Shown here: piece by piece, positions 8,429 through 17,636 of the stretch
Layout of the letters: each line of letters starts with the position of its first letter
Numbering within the stretch: the first letter of the stretch is position 1
NCBI GenBank assembly: GCA_030830785.1
Contig: JAURMI010000008.1
Coordinates: forward strand, 1 to 49,333
DNA length: 49,333 nucleotides
Reading direction: 5' to 3'
Source: Crocinitomicaceae bacterium
GTDB taxonomy: Bacteria; Bacteroidota; Bacteroidia; Flavobacteriales_D; Crocinitomicaceae
Notes under the pieces: model-generated
Told to the model about the DNA's origin: nothing
The model's database searches: none
What the model saw: the letters and a program-made list of their open reading frames with translations, nothing else
Made by a program: the position numbers and the translations under genes

Positions 8429-10039
8429 TTATACGAGCACTTTGGGTGCAGCAGATAAAATGTTTTGGTCTGTTTGGGAAGCAAACTGCTCAAAATTTTC
8501 TACAAACTTCGTAGCTAAATGGGCAGCTGTTTGATCGTACGCCGATTTATCTGCCCATGTATTGCGTGGGTTTAATAAATCCGAAGGAACTCCTTCACAG
8601 CTCGTTGGAAAAGCCAATTCAAAAAATGGCATTTTTTCAAAGGATACACCGTCGAGTTTTCCTTTAAGTGCTGCAGTTATCATAGCGCGTGTGTGTGTGA
8701 GTTTCATGCGTGAACCAACACCATAAGAACCACCAGACCAACCTGTATTGACTAACCAAATCTTAATGTCCGTTCCAGCGAGCTTTTCACCAAGTAGATT
8801 AGCGTATTTTGCCGGATGTAATGGCAAAAATGCCGCACCAAAACACGCTGAAAAAGTTGTGCTAGGTTCGGTAATACCAATCTCAGTGCCCGCTACTTTA
8901 GCAGTATATCCCGACATAAAATGATACATGGCCTGTTCATGTGTAAGCTTGGAAATTGGAGGGAGTACACCAAAGGCATCAGCGGTTAAAAAGAAGATAT
9001 TTTTTGGCACAGCGCCAATTGACGGCATTGCAATGTTCTCTATATGATATAATGGGTATGATACACGAGTATTTTCGGTAATGCTGCTATCTGTATAATC
9101 AGGAGTTGAAGTCTCCCTAGGAAAACCAACATTTTCTAATAAGGCACCAAACCGAATGGCTTGAAAAATTTGTGGCTCTTTCTCTTCAGACAGGTCTATG
9201 GTTTTGGCATAGCATCCACCTTCAAAATTAAAAACGCCACTGGCACTCCACCCATGTTCGTCATCGCCAATAAGCCTGCGGTTCGGGTCTGAAGATAAGG
9301 TTGTCTTGCCGGTCCCAGATAGGCCAAAGAAAATCGCAGTATCGCCTTCTTGGCCTATATTGGCAGAGCAATGCATGGAGAGGACATTTTTTTGATAAGG
9401 TAAAATGAAATTGAGCGCTGAGAAAATACCCTTTTTTATTTCACCAGTATAACCAGTGCCACCAATTAGAATCATTTTTTTTGAAAAATTCAAAATTGCA
9501 AAATTGTGCTGGCGCGTGCCATCAATTTCTGGATTGGCAACAAAACTAGGTGCACAAACAATATGCCACTCTGGAAGGAAGTCTTCAAGCTCATGGCCCT
9601 CCAAGCGTAAAAACATGTTATGTGCAAATAAACTAGACCAAGGCAATTCAGTCACCACACGGATATTCATCCTATATGCTACGTCGGCACAGGCATAAAC
9701 ATCGCGAACATATAATTCACGTTCGGCCAAATGGGTAAGCATACGCGCATAGAGGGCCTCAAATTTTGCGGGTTCAAATCCTATATTAATATTTCCCCAC
9801 CACACCGCATTTTCAGTAATTGCATCTTTTACAATATATCGATCCTTTGGAGAACGACCCGTGAATTCGCCAGTTTCTATGGCCAAAGCTCCTCGATCAG
9901 TTAACATACCTTCACCTAAAATAATGCAATCTTCGATAAGCTCTGCGGGGGTGAGATTCCAATATTGATCCGCACTTTTTTCTAAACCAATACTTTGAAA
10001 GAGGTCTGCATGCTTACCAAATCTGCCATGTAATTCCAT
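8429..10039 (-). CDS. pckA: ATP-dependent phosphoenolpyruvate carboxykinase
   Basis: Gluconeogenic conversion of oxaloacetate plus ATP to phosphoenolpyruvate, CO2 and ADP. 536 residues, the normal size. Visible are the substrate-site GEFTGRSPKDRYIV, the metal/oxaloacetate region, the kinase P-loop GLSGTGKTTLSSDP, the following LIGDDEHGW, and RMKLTHTRAMI near the C-terminus. The start ATG at 10039 is preceded on this strand by a -7-like TAATTTTG (10067-10074), giving a leader of about 20 nt. It is convergent with rpmH and shielded by terminators. Confidence 0.98.
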   Translation of the reverse strand: MELHGRFGKHADLFQSIGLEKSADQYWNLTPAELIEDCIILGEGMLTDRGALAIETGEFTGRSPKDRYIVKDAITENAVWWGNINIGFEPAKFEALYARMLTHLAERELYVRDVYACADVAYRMNIRVVTELPWSSLFAHNMFLRLEGHELEDFLPEWHIVCAPSFVANPEIDGTRQHNFAILNFSKKMILIGGTGYTGEIKKGIFSALNFILPYQKNVLSMHCSANIGQEGDTAIFFGLSGTGKTTLSSDPNRRLIGDDEHGWSASGVFNFEGGCYAKTIDLSEEKEPQIFQAIRFGALLENVGFPRETSTPDYTDSSITENTRVSYPLYHIENIAMPSIGAVPKNIFFLTADAFGVLPPISKLTHEQAMYHFMSGYTAKVAGTEIGITEPSTTFSACFGAAFLPLHPAKYANLLGEKLAGTDIKIWLVNTGWSGGSYGVGSRMKLTHTRAMITAALKGKLDGVSFEKMPFFELAFPTSCEGVPSDLLNPRNTWADKSAYDQTAAHLATKFVENFEQFASQTDQNILSAAPKVLV

Positions 10040-10066
10040 TGAATAAATTTAGCGTGTCGATTGCCA

Positions 10067-10074
10067 CAAAATTA
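10067..10074 (-). promoter_or_regulatory. Likely -7 element of pckA
   Basis: TAATTTTG on the minus strand about 27 nt before the pckA ATG. The nearest TTG upstream is only 15 nt away, shorter than ideal, so only the -7 is called. The rest of the 210-nt gap to the divergent gene at 10250 holds that gene's promoter and otherwise AT-rich sequence in which I see no gene. Confidence 0.5.
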
Positions 10075-10212
10075 CAATCCAAAGTGGGGCAATACTTATT
10101 AAAAAATAAAGTTTTTGTAAACAAAGTATGCATTCAAACTGTGAAGAACTAATTTTGAAATTTTAACTAAAATTTTTTATATTATTCTAAGTGTCTTCGA
10201 TACACTTTGAGT

Positions 10213-10243
10213 TTTGAAGTGCATGAAATTTTACTTAGATTTG
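10213..10243 (+). promoter_or_regulatory. Promoter of secreted serine hydrolase, leaderless geometry
   Basis: TTTG at 10213-10216, 19-nt spacer, TAGATTTG at 10236-10243, and the ATG six bases later at 10250. The transcript would begin at or within one or two bases of the start codon. Confidence 0.7.
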
Positions 10244-10249
10244 AGATAA

Positions 10250-12115
10250 ATGAAACGCATGCGTCTGTTCTCCTCACTTATTGCTATAGGCCTATTAGGT
10301 TTTGGCCTCACGAAATATTTTTCCAACCAACAACATACCCATGATGCCAAAGTTGTGCATTACGAACTTCCAACCAAATGGCTAAGTGGGAATTTGACAC
10401 ATTTAAATGGTTTAGCACATTCAAACCAAGTTTTTGGTTACCGTGAAAAAATTCAAATACTTAAAAACCAAAACGGGTTACTACCCTTGGGAAGATTAGA
10501 CAAGAAATTAGCGTGCATGGCCTTAGGAGGAAATTCATCTGAATTTACAAACACTCTAAAGCTCTACGCCGACCGCATGGCTTTTTTTACTGCAGATACC
10601 TTGCCTATTGAAGCAGCAGCCGATAAATTTTATAGCTTAACTGATCCTGACATTTGCATTTTGAGTATGCATGCGGAAAAACCCAATAGCAATCATCTAG
10701 CTCAATGGGCTGTTGAAAAAAGTGAATTAATCGACAAGCATAAGCTAAATATTTTAGTATTATTTGGAGAAAAAGAGGTCTTAAATGAAATCGACACTAG
10801 CAAATTTGGCGCCATAGTTCTTGCTCATGAAAACCACCAAATTGCCCAAAGTCAAATTGCTCAATTGCTAATGGGTGGGCTAAGCGCCGCAGGTATAACT
10901 GCAAATGGCAGACTAGGTATTGCAAGTCCAGAAGAAATTGGCATTAAATCTGCTGATTTAAAAGCACTAGACAACATCGCCCAATTGGGCATTAAGTCGG
11001 GTGCCTACCCAGGTTGCCAAATGTTAATTGCGGTAGAAGATAAAATTATTTGGCACAAAGCCTATGGCAAACAAGGATATGAATCCGATGCAATACCAAT
11101 CGATTTACAAACGATGTATGACATTGCGTCGGTTACAAAAATTGCTGCATCCACGCTTTTGGCCATGGAGCAACATACAAATGGCAAGTTTGACTTAGAT
11201 AAAAATCTTGCCGCATATCTTCCCGAACTTGTTGGTGAGGGCCCATTTTCTGAACTAAAAATCAGGGAAATCATGGCCCATCAAGCTGGGCTTATCCCTT
11301 TTATACCTTTTTACAAGCAGACCCTGATCAATGGTGAATGGAACAGCAACATTTATCAAAAAACAAAGTCAGAAAATTTCCCTACCGAAGTGGCCAAAGA
11401 CATGTTCATACAAAAAAGCTTTAAAGACAGCATGTATGCACAAATATTGCGCTCAAAACTGGGTCCTAAAAAGTATGTTTACTCGGATTTTATTGGCTAT
11501 TTTACCCAACCCATTTTAGAAGAAATTGTAGGTCAAAGCCTTGAAAAATATTTGCGTAACAATATATACTTGCCGCTTGGACTAAATAGAATTTTATATC
11601 ACCCATTAAATGTTTTTTCGGTGCAACAAATTGCACCCACTGAAAACGATTTAACTTTTAGAAAACAACTATTGAAAGGTTATGTACATGACCCAGGTAC
11701 AGCCATGTTAGGAGGCGTAGCTGGCCATGCTGGTGAATTTTCCAACGCATGGAGCCTTGCACACATTATGCAACTTTTTTTAAATAAAGGGCAAATGGCG
11801 AACCAAAATTACTTTTCAGAAGCAACTTACAACGAATTTACAAAGCAACAATTTCCTGGTAACCGACGCGGGGCAGGTTTTGACAGACCAAATGCAAGTG
11901 GTGGTGGCACCTGTGATGTGCTTGCATCTCAAAAGTCATTCGGGCACTCTGGTTTTACTGGCACGCTAGTGTGGGCAGACCCCAAGCATAAGGTTATTTT
12001 TATCTTTTTATCCAATCGTGTGCATCCTGAACAAGAAAATTGGAAAATTCGCGATTTGAATATTCGCACAAATCTACAACACGTAGTCTATGAGGCAATT
12101 GCAAAAAGGCACTAA
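10250..12115 (+). CDS. Exported serine hydrolase (beta-lactamase/PBP fold) with GH3 C-terminal domain but no GH3 catalytic domain
   Basis: 621 residues with a signal anchor at 1-24. Residues about 55-225 resemble the C-terminal domain of family 3 glycoside hydrolases (ILKNQNGLLPL, FGAIVLAHENHQIAQ, QLLMGGLSAAG). A beta-lactamase/penicillin-binding fold follows, with all three motifs: S294-V-T-K297, Y411-S-D and H566-S-G. Bacteroidota commonly carry a longer GH3 (NagZ-like) plus serine hydrolase fusion of about 1000 residues; here the roughly 350-residue GH3 catalytic domain is absent. The promoter sits immediately upstream, so this is not a local frameshift. Probably periplasmic cell-wall or peptide hydrolysis; the substrate is unknown. 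Confidence 0.85.
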   Translation: MKRMRLFSSLIAIGLLGFGLTKYFSNQQHTHDAKVVHYELPTKWLSGNLTHLNGLAHSNQVFGYREKIQILKNQNGLLPLGRLDKKLACMALGGNSSEFTNTLKLYADRMAFFTADTLPIEAAADKFYSLTDPDICILSMHAEKPNSNHLAQWAVEKSELIDKHKLNILVLFGEKEVLNEIDTSKFGAIVLAHENHQIAQSQIAQLLMGGLSAAGITANGRLGIASPEEIGIKSADLKALDNIAQLGIKSGAYPGCQMLIAVEDKIIWHKAYGKQGYESDAIPIDLQTMYDIASVTKIAASTLLAMEQHTNGKFDLDKNLAAYLPELVGEGPFSELKIREIMAHQAGLIPFIPFYKQTLINGEWNSNIYQKTKSENFPTEVAKDMFIQKSFKDSMYAQILRSKLGPKKYVYSDFIGYFTQPILEEIVGQSLEKYLRNNIYLPLGLNRILYHPLNVFSVQQIAPTENDLTFRKQLLKGYVHDPGTAMLGGVAGHAGEFSNAWSLAHIMQLFLNKGQMANQNYFSEATYNEFTKQQFPGNRRGAGFDRPNASGGGTCDVLASQKSFGHSGFTGTLVWADPKHKVIFIFLSNRVHPEQENWKIRDLNIRTNLQHVVYEAIAKRH

Positions 12116-12182
12116 GGATTTTTACACCTTTTTTGCAAAAATTGCAGTAATATTACCAGTCAAATAAGCTAATTTATTACCT

Positions 12183-12575
12183 GTGAAAAGACTAAGCTTC
12201 CTAATTCCTTTTCTACTATTTGGTTGTGGTGTCCAGTATGGATATGACAAACCTACAATTAGAAAATTTTCGGTAACCTATTGGTTATCAAGTCTGGATG
12301 AGTCTTATGCCCAAAGAGCTTTTCAGATCTATAAACTCGTTGAACACGATAAAGAAAAATATATTTTCTTGGTGAATGGGCGTTGGGCTGATACATTTTT
12401 TGTCGATGGTACAAAGGTGAGCGCAGTGATCCATTCACTGAACCCTTACAAAGATGATATATATCAATTCAATGGAGAGCTTACTGAACCGAGATATAAA
12501 AACCTTAAAATAGAAGGCATTGTCCATTCGATAACCGTCCCAACAGAAGAGGATGTAAATATCATAATCGAATAA
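12183..12575 (+). CDS. Small lipoprotein of unknown function
   Basis: 130 residues with a GTG start. The signal peptide is followed by a lipobox LLFGC (Cys at about residue 15), so it should be lipidated and membrane-anchored. The mature part is mixed alpha/beta in character with many aromatic residues and no motif I recognise. The barrel-like gene starts 12 nt downstream on the same strand, so the two probably form an operon and may act together. The preceding serine hydrolase ends 67 nt upstream. Confidence 0.7.
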   Translation: MKRLSFLIPFLLFGCGVQYGYDKPTIRKFSVTYWLSSLDESYAQRAFQIYKLVEHDKEKYIFLVNGRWADTFFVDGTKVSAVIHSLNPYKDDIYQFNGELTEPRYKNLKIEGIVHSITVPTEEDVNIIIE

Positions 12576-12587
12576 AATTCAAGACTT

Positions 12588-13295
12588 ATGAAAGCAATTT
12601 TTTTTACACTTTTTGTCTTGTTTTTTTGTTCTAGCCAAGCTCAATTTGTTTTCAGACCGCACTTTGGCATCAATTTCAGTACAGGACCTGCAACGTATTA
12701 CAACCCTACGATTAGCAACATAGGCTTTGCCCATGACTACCACTACGGGCAGGCTGCCCAACTTGGCATCAAAGCCATGCAACCTTATAAGAAATGGAAT
12801 TTTTCTGCAGGTTTGAGTTACCAATTTATGTTTTTTGCCTACCGAGGCGTTGCAATGATACCCCAACTCAACCTGAACCTACCGAATCCATTTTATTACG
12901 ATATCTACTATTCCAATAGCACCCAACACTTGGCTCAACTGCAAATTGGTTGTGCACGCAACTTGGGCCACGGCATTGAATTGGGTTTTCAACTTATGCC
13001 CTCTTATCTATTGGCAAGCAAAGACAACTATACCATGGAACGCGATTGGGCTCCCGCACTCCCAGACATGCTGAACAAAAACATCGGCTGGCACAAAACC
13101 CAACTCATTGGTGGGTTATCTTTATCAAAGTATTTGATATCTAAGAAGGATAATATTTACGAGTTTTCACTCAATCCGCAGATATCACTCTCGAACAATG
13201 GCGGCTTCAATGCCTTTAATGAAGCTTTCACTGAGATCACAGATAAAAAAACTCGCTTTGTTTCCTGTCAGCTGGCCTATACTCTATTTTTTTAA
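12588..13295 (+). CDS. Probable outer-membrane beta-barrel protein, unknown function
   Basis: 235 residues. Signal peptide ends about SSQAQ (residue 19). The mature protein has alternating hydrophobic/polar segments, frequent Tyr/Phe/Trp, and a C-terminus ending AYTLFF, all typical of small outer-membrane barrels. No family-specific motif is recognised. It follows the lipoprotein gene by 12 nt. It converges on a T9SS cargo gene with a single base between the stop codons and no terminator. Confidence 0.65.
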   Translation: MKAIFFTLFVLFFCSSQAQFVFRPHFGINFSTGPATYYNPTISNIGFAHDYHYGQAAQLGIKAMQPYKKWNFSAGLSYQFMFFAYRGVAMIPQLNLNLPNPFYYDIYYSNSTQHLAQLQIGCARNLGHGIELGFQLMPSYLLASKDNYTMERDWAPALPDMLNKNIGWHKTQLIGGLSLSKYLISKKDNIYEFSLNPQISLSNNGGFNAFNEAFTEITDKKTRFVSCQLAYTLFF

Positions 13296-13296
13296 G

Positions 13297-14190
13297 CTAC
13301 CTCATCACCAACACCTTTGCGAAGCGATTTTGCGTCTGGTTTTCAATCAAAAGCGTATAAATTCCTGAGGGAAGGTTGGATACATCGATTTGTTCTGACA
13401 TTTGGCCCGTTTGAACTTTTTTTCCTTCACTAGAATAAATTGAATACTTCAAATACTCATTTACAACATTCAAAGAAATTTGAATCCAATCTGAAACCGG
13501 ATTAGGATAAATTTGAAACGAAGCATTTGCCGTGAGTTCTTCAGTACCCATGATATAATCACAAACCTCAGTGTAGCTTGGCTTGTAAGTGACAAAATTG
13601 TTGTCCGTATAACAGCGAAAAGGGCCGCCTTCATTGCCGTCTACAGCTCCGTCGAATTGATCATAAGGCAACAAATAGTCGTGAAGGAAACCTATATTTT
13701 CTATTATGGTGTCATTGAACCATCCCAAAGAAATATTATTTGAATCACATTTATCTACAACCAAATATTTTCTTGTTTCATTATTTATGTTCAAATTGCC
13801 AGTTGCCAAAACTTTTATACGGCTGTTTTGAGCAACCACATTGGTAATGGGTTGCTTTGCCATGCGCCAGCTATCGCCAACTTGCGCATTGAAATTATAA
13901 AGTGTATCCCACTGGTTTTGGTAGCGCAAGTATACTACGCCACTTTCCTCATAGGTGTATTCGTAACCAAAGGTTTCTGAGGTAATACTCTGATTCCATC
14001 CTAAACCATGATATGTTTTGGTTAGTATTTTAGATGCTTGGCCCTCAATGAGGGTATCACCAGTGTAGGCGATATCAACGTATCCAGGAAAAAATCCATA
14101 ATAAGAATAATGCCATTGTGCACCTGTAGGAGCCCAGTTTTGGGCAAATAATTTTATTGGAAGTAGAATAAGAATAAAAAGTGTCCGCAT
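13297..14190 (-). CDS. Secreted protein with T9SS type A sorting domain
   Basis: 297 residues. ATG at 14190 gives the clean signal peptide MRTLFILILLPIKLFAQ; ATG at 14208 would overlap the upstream M14 gene and blunt the signal. The C-terminal 75 residues are a type A sorting domain: IYPNPVSDW, then KYSIYSSEGKKV, then VSNLPSGIYTLLIENQ, ending KVLVMR. It should cross the outer membrane by type IX secretion and lose or anchor this domain. The N-terminal 220 residues show no recognised enzyme motif. It lies 10 nt after the M14 carboxypeptidase gene, probably the same transcript. Confidence 0.85.
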   Translation of the reverse strand: MRTLFILILLPIKLFAQNWAPTGAQWHYSYYGFFPGYVDIAYTGDTLIEGQASKILTKTYHGLGWNQSITSETFGYEYTYEESGVVYLRYQNQWDTLYNFNAQVGDSWRMAKQPITNVVAQNSRIKVLATGNLNINNETRKYLVVDKCDSNNISLGWFNDTIIENIGFLHDYLLPYDQFDGAVDGNEGGPFRCYTDNNFVTYKPSYTEVCDYIMGTEELTANASFQIYPNPVSDWIQISLNVVNEYLKYSIYSSEGKKVQTGQMSEQIDVSNLPSGIYTLLIENQTQNRFAKVLVMR

Positions 14191-14200
14191 AAATAAAAAG

Positions 14201-16633
14201 TTATTCATTCACAAAATAAATCGAATTCACCACCATCAATTTACCGCTCTCCCAGAAGCCGCGAAAAAGCGGGTTGTCAATCAAATAGACAATAGTACCG
14301 CGCCCGTATTGGACACTTCCGGCAATATCCGCTCCAGATTGTTGCTCTTTAACGCGAGCACCCACAAAGCCATTGACCGCCTGAGCATTTTTCTGGAGTT
14401 CAAAAACAGGCTTGCCTTCAATTTCATATACCGTGGCGCCTTGGCGTAGGGTGTAGTAAAAGTCATAGCCAAAGGCCATTGGGTTACTTTTGTCGATATT
14501 GCATGGATAAATTGCACCAATGATGTTATCGGAGATTTGATCGCGCTCTTGGTTGGCGTAGCCTACAGGTTCAGATCCAATTATTGGGCTCTCAGTTCTG
14601 CTAAGGCCGAAGCCTTGTTCGCCTTCAAGTGCATCAACCGCCCCACCTGAAACGATTAATTTTCCACCTTCGCGTACCCATCTAGTAAGTGCTGTATTGC
14701 CCGCAATGTCAAATCTGCCTTCCGGTACAAACAAGACGTCTAGACTAGCAAGCGCGGCACTTAGGTCGTCTTCAAAGATGAGGTGTGCTGGTTTATTTAA
14801 TTGCTGCTCAAAGAAATGCCAAATTTCACCGACGTTTAAAGAGGAGAAGTTATCTCCGGCAAGAATGCCAACGCGTGGATTGGGCACCATTTTTACTGAA
14901 GAAGAACCCAAGTCAGCGCCTGATTCAACCATACCACTTGACATTGCTTGAATATCAACACTGTAACGACGTGCATAGTCATTGACTAAATCATGAAAAT
15001 CTATGTTTTTGTTCTCGCCTGCAATGAGCAACAGCGTGCCAGGTGCATAAGTAATACCTTTAAAAGAAAATCCTTTTTCATGAAAATAGACCTTCATACC
15101 TGCCAACTGAATAGCGTTTAAAAAACGTGCAGTGAGCATAGACTCCCAGCGCACAGCGTAGGCAACAAAACCTTCTGCTGCAATGAAGGTCGATGGCGCT
15201 TGCTCTAATAAATTTTGAGTTGCTTTGAGCTCAGTTGTAACCGCATAACCGTCGAGCGCATAGGCGTGCGGAAGCGTCCAAGCAGTGATATCATAAGTGA
15301 GGCTATCGGAGAGCTTGGTGCGCGGCTCAAAAAGAACCGACACCAAAGTTCCCTTTTCTTGTTGGGTGGATACCAAAATATCGCCCATCTGTAATTTAAA
15401 TGGTTCTACCACACCGGTTTTATAGTGGAAGCCTTTTGAACTTACAATTTGAGTACTTGCAGTAACTTTTTCCCATTCAATGTTGTTTTTTTTTAAGAGC
15501 TCTAAGGCAGGTTCGAGTTGCGCAAAAGTACCCCGCAACACAAAAGTTTGATAAGCATAGTTCTTAGATTTGCGGAACTTCTGGTATTCAGCAACTAGCT
15601 TTTGGGCATTGCGCGCACTGGTTTCTACTGTAGAAAGCCCGGTCGTAACATGATGTGCCACGCGGTCAGCCAAGCGAAGGGTATCGCCTACTTGGGTAAT
15701 TACCGCTAATCCTGCGCGGCCACTTCCACCTTGCTCATAGGTCATGCCAATACTACCACTGTAAGTTGGATAGGTATCGCCGTAGCTTGGGTACAACAAA
15801 TCAAAAATCTCTTTTGAAAAATATAGCCAACCTGCTTTATCGAAATAGCCCGCGTGGTTCTTACCAATTTCATTTTGGAATTCGCGCTGCCAATCAGTGA
15901 TCACCTCATGATAAGGCTCGGCTGCGGGTGGAAAATAATAAGGTTCATTGATCCCTTGCTCGTGAAAATCGACGTGCACATGTGGCAACCACCCGTTGTA
16001 TTGTTGAACGCGAATCGATGATTCAATTTGGGTCATCCAGGCCCAGTCTCTATTGAGGTCAAAAAGGTAATGATTGGGGCGGCCACCGGGCCAGCTTTCG
16101 TTGTGACTAGCACTAAAGCGCTGTAAATCTATTGAGTTAGCGCCATACTGATAATAGAAATTCACATATCGGTCTCTACCATCAGGGTTCAAACAGGGGT
16201 CCATAATCACAACTGTATTATCGAGGTAGCCAATTTTATCGGTTAATAAGCGATAGGCAGTTTGCATGGCAGCTTCAGTACCCGAACTTTCATTGCCATG
16301 CACATTATAGGACAACCACACAATAGCCAAATTTTCTTTTGGATCCTGGCTTAAGTGCTGTTGACGGATTTCTTCAAGTCTTTTCAAATTTTCAGAAGTT
16401 CCTATAAAGGCTAAAAGTAAGTCTCGCTTTTCATAAGTCTGCCCTGTTTTGACAACCTTGATGTTCTCGGGAAAGGCTTTCTCTAGCGCAAAGAAATAAT
16501 CTACCACGCGATGGTGGCGCGTGAATTGCTCGCCAATACTATAACCCAAGAACTGTTGAGGAGTAAATGTATTTTGACCCAAAAGCTGAAGGGTTAAAAA
16601 ACTCATTGCTAAAAATAGGTAGTACTTTTTCAT
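14201..16633 (-). CDS. Secreted M14 family zinc carboxypeptidase, large form
   Basis: 810 residues from ATG at 16633 (MKKYYLFLAM, signal peptide to about LLGQ, residue 20). An earlier ATG at 16720 would overlap the upstream gene and bury the signal peptide. The M14 catalytic domain spans about 25-345: zinc ligands H112 and E115 (HGNESSGTE), R153 region, DLNRDWAW, zinc His in VDFHEQG (H224) and a catalytic Glu in MTYEQGG (E300). The C-terminal 450 residues include a part that resembles a glutamine-amidotransferase-like fold. Cleaves C-terminal residues from peptides or amide-linked amino acids; specificity unknown. It starts 19 nt after the AstE-like gene. Confidence 0.87.
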   Translation of the reverse strand: MKKYYLFLAMSFLTLQLLGQNTFTPQQFLGYSIGEQFTRHHRVVDYFFALEKAFPENIKVVKTGQTYEKRDLLLAFIGTSENLKRLEEIRQQHLSQDPKENLAIVWLSYNVHGNESSGTEAAMQTAYRLLTDKIGYLDNTVVIMDPCLNPDGRDRYVNFYYQYGANSIDLQRFSASHNESWPGGRPNHYLFDLNRDWAWMTQIESSIRVQQYNGWLPHVHVDFHEQGINEPYYFPPAAEPYHEVITDWQREFQNEIGKNHAGYFDKAGWLYFSKEIFDLLYPSYGDTYPTYSGSIGMTYEQGGSGRAGLAVITQVGDTLRLADRVAHHVTTGLSTVETSARNAQKLVAEYQKFRKSKNYAYQTFVLRGTFAQLEPALELLKKNNIEWEKVTASTQIVSSKGFHYKTGVVEPFKLQMGDILVSTQQEKGTLVSVLFEPRTKLSDSLTYDITAWTLPHAYALDGYAVTTELKATQNLLEQAPSTFIAAEGFVAYAVRWESMLTARFLNAIQLAGMKVYFHEKGFSFKGITYAPGTLLLIAGENKNIDFHDLVNDYARRYSVDIQAMSSGMVESGADLGSSSVKMVPNPRVGILAGDNFSSLNVGEIWHFFEQQLNKPAHLIFEDDLSAALASLDVLFVPEGRFDIAGNTALTRWVREGGKLIVSGGAVDALEGEQGFGLSRTESPIIGSEPVGYANQERDQISDNIIGAIYPCNIDKSNPMAFGYDFYYTLRQGATVYEIEGKPVFELQKNAQAVNGFVGARVKEQQSGADIAGSVQYGRGTIVYLIDNPLFRGFWESGKLMVVNSIYFVNE

Positions 16634-16652
16634 AATTTTCACTTCTAATTGT

Positions 16653-17636
16653 TTAATGCTCAGGTAATTCTTTTGCAATATGAATAATTGCATCCCCTTT
16701 GTATACCACTGCGGCTTCATTGATGCAGATTACAAAACCATTTTGAGTTGCTTTAATTTTCTTTTCATATTTACCATATGGATCTGTTACTAAGGCAAGT
16801 TTATCACCTTTTTGAACTGCGCTACCGTTTGAAACAAAACATTGAAACATTCCACTCGAAGGAGCACGCATCCATTTGCTTTCACCAACAAATAAAGGTT
16901 TTCTAGATTGGGTAAAATCAATTTTATAGGTTCGCATACCTAGGTGAGAAATTAGCCTTTTGAGGCCATTTAACCCCTCTTCTATTACATTTTCTTCAAT
17001 ATTATTGGATTTTCCTCCCTCAAATAACAGAATTTTCTTTTTACTCTTGATGATGCTTTCGCGTAAAGTTTTTGCAATAAGTGCAGTATCTAAAATGAAG
17101 GGAGGATTAAAAACCTTAGCCAGCTCTAGACTATCGGGGTCGGAGAACGGGCAGCGGATTTGCGGGAAATTATTGCGCTGAGCAGCTCCGGTATGAAAGT
17201 CAATGATAAAATCACAATGCGGTGCTATTTCTTTTAAAAAATGAAAAGCAAACTGTGCGGCCAATGATCCTTTGTTACTTCCCGGAAAACTACGATTCAG
17301 ATCTCGGCCATCGGGCAATTCACGTTTGAGGTTTAAAAAGCCAAATATGTTAAATATTGGCAAGCAAATAATAGTGCCTGATGAAGGTTTATTGAGTTTC
17401 TTACGCAAAAAGCGACGTACAATTTCAATGCCATTCAGTTCATCACCGTGCAAGCCTGCCATGATTAGAACTGTAGGGCCATCAACTTTGGCACGCTCTA
17501 CTAGTACAGGCACTTGAATTGGCGTGCGCGTATGCAGATGTGCAACTTCTAAATTGAGTTGAAATCCTCTTCCGGGCAATATTTCTTGCCCGAGGATATT
17601 CATTTTTTTAAATAATTTTTTTTTAGCGCTTGACAT
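16653..17636 (-). CDS. Succinylglutamate desuccinylase/aspartoacylase family zinc hydrolase
   Basis: About 327 residues. This is an intracellular M14-fold amidase of the AstE/ASPA superfamily, whose members release an acyl group from an N-acyl amino acid. Zinc motif GLHGDELNG (His and Glu) and a second His in DFHTGA are present, as is the family Arg-rich substrate region DLNRSFPG. The C-terminal 80 residues form a barrel-like domain. The start is uncertain: TTG 17645, ATG 17636 or ATG 17603; I chose 17636, which overlaps rimK by 14 nt. The overlap ties it to rimK. Its substrate may be a glutamate derivative, by context only. Confidence 0.85.
   Translation of the reverse strand: MSSAKKKLFKKMNILGQEILPGRGFQLNLEVAHLHTRTPIQVPVLVERAKVDGPTVLIMAGLHGDELNGIEIVRRFLRKKLNKPSSGTIICLPIFNIFGFLNLKRELPDGRDLNRSFPGSNKGSLAAQFAFHFLKEIAPHCDFIIDFHTGAAQRNNFPQIRCPFSDPDSLELAKVFNPPFILDTALIAKTLRESIIKSKKKILLFEGGKSNNIEENVIEEGLNGLKRLISHLGMRTYKIDFTQSRKPLFVGESKWMRAPSSGMFQCFVSNGSAVQKGDKLALVTDPYGKYEKKIKATQNGFVICINEAAVVYKGDAIIHIAKELPEH

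Noticed and set aside
10040..10249. Riboswitch or small RNA in the 210-base pckA/serine hydrolase gap
   Set aside because: Only promoter elements were found; no stable stem or known motif by eye.
12129..12142. TTTTTGCAAAAA palindrome before the lipoprotein gene
   Set aside because: Short AT-rich palindrome expected at this base composition; no repeat nearby.
16634..16720. Longer M14 start at ATG 16720
   Set aside because: It would overlap the AstE-like gene and hide a clean signal peptide beginning at 16633.
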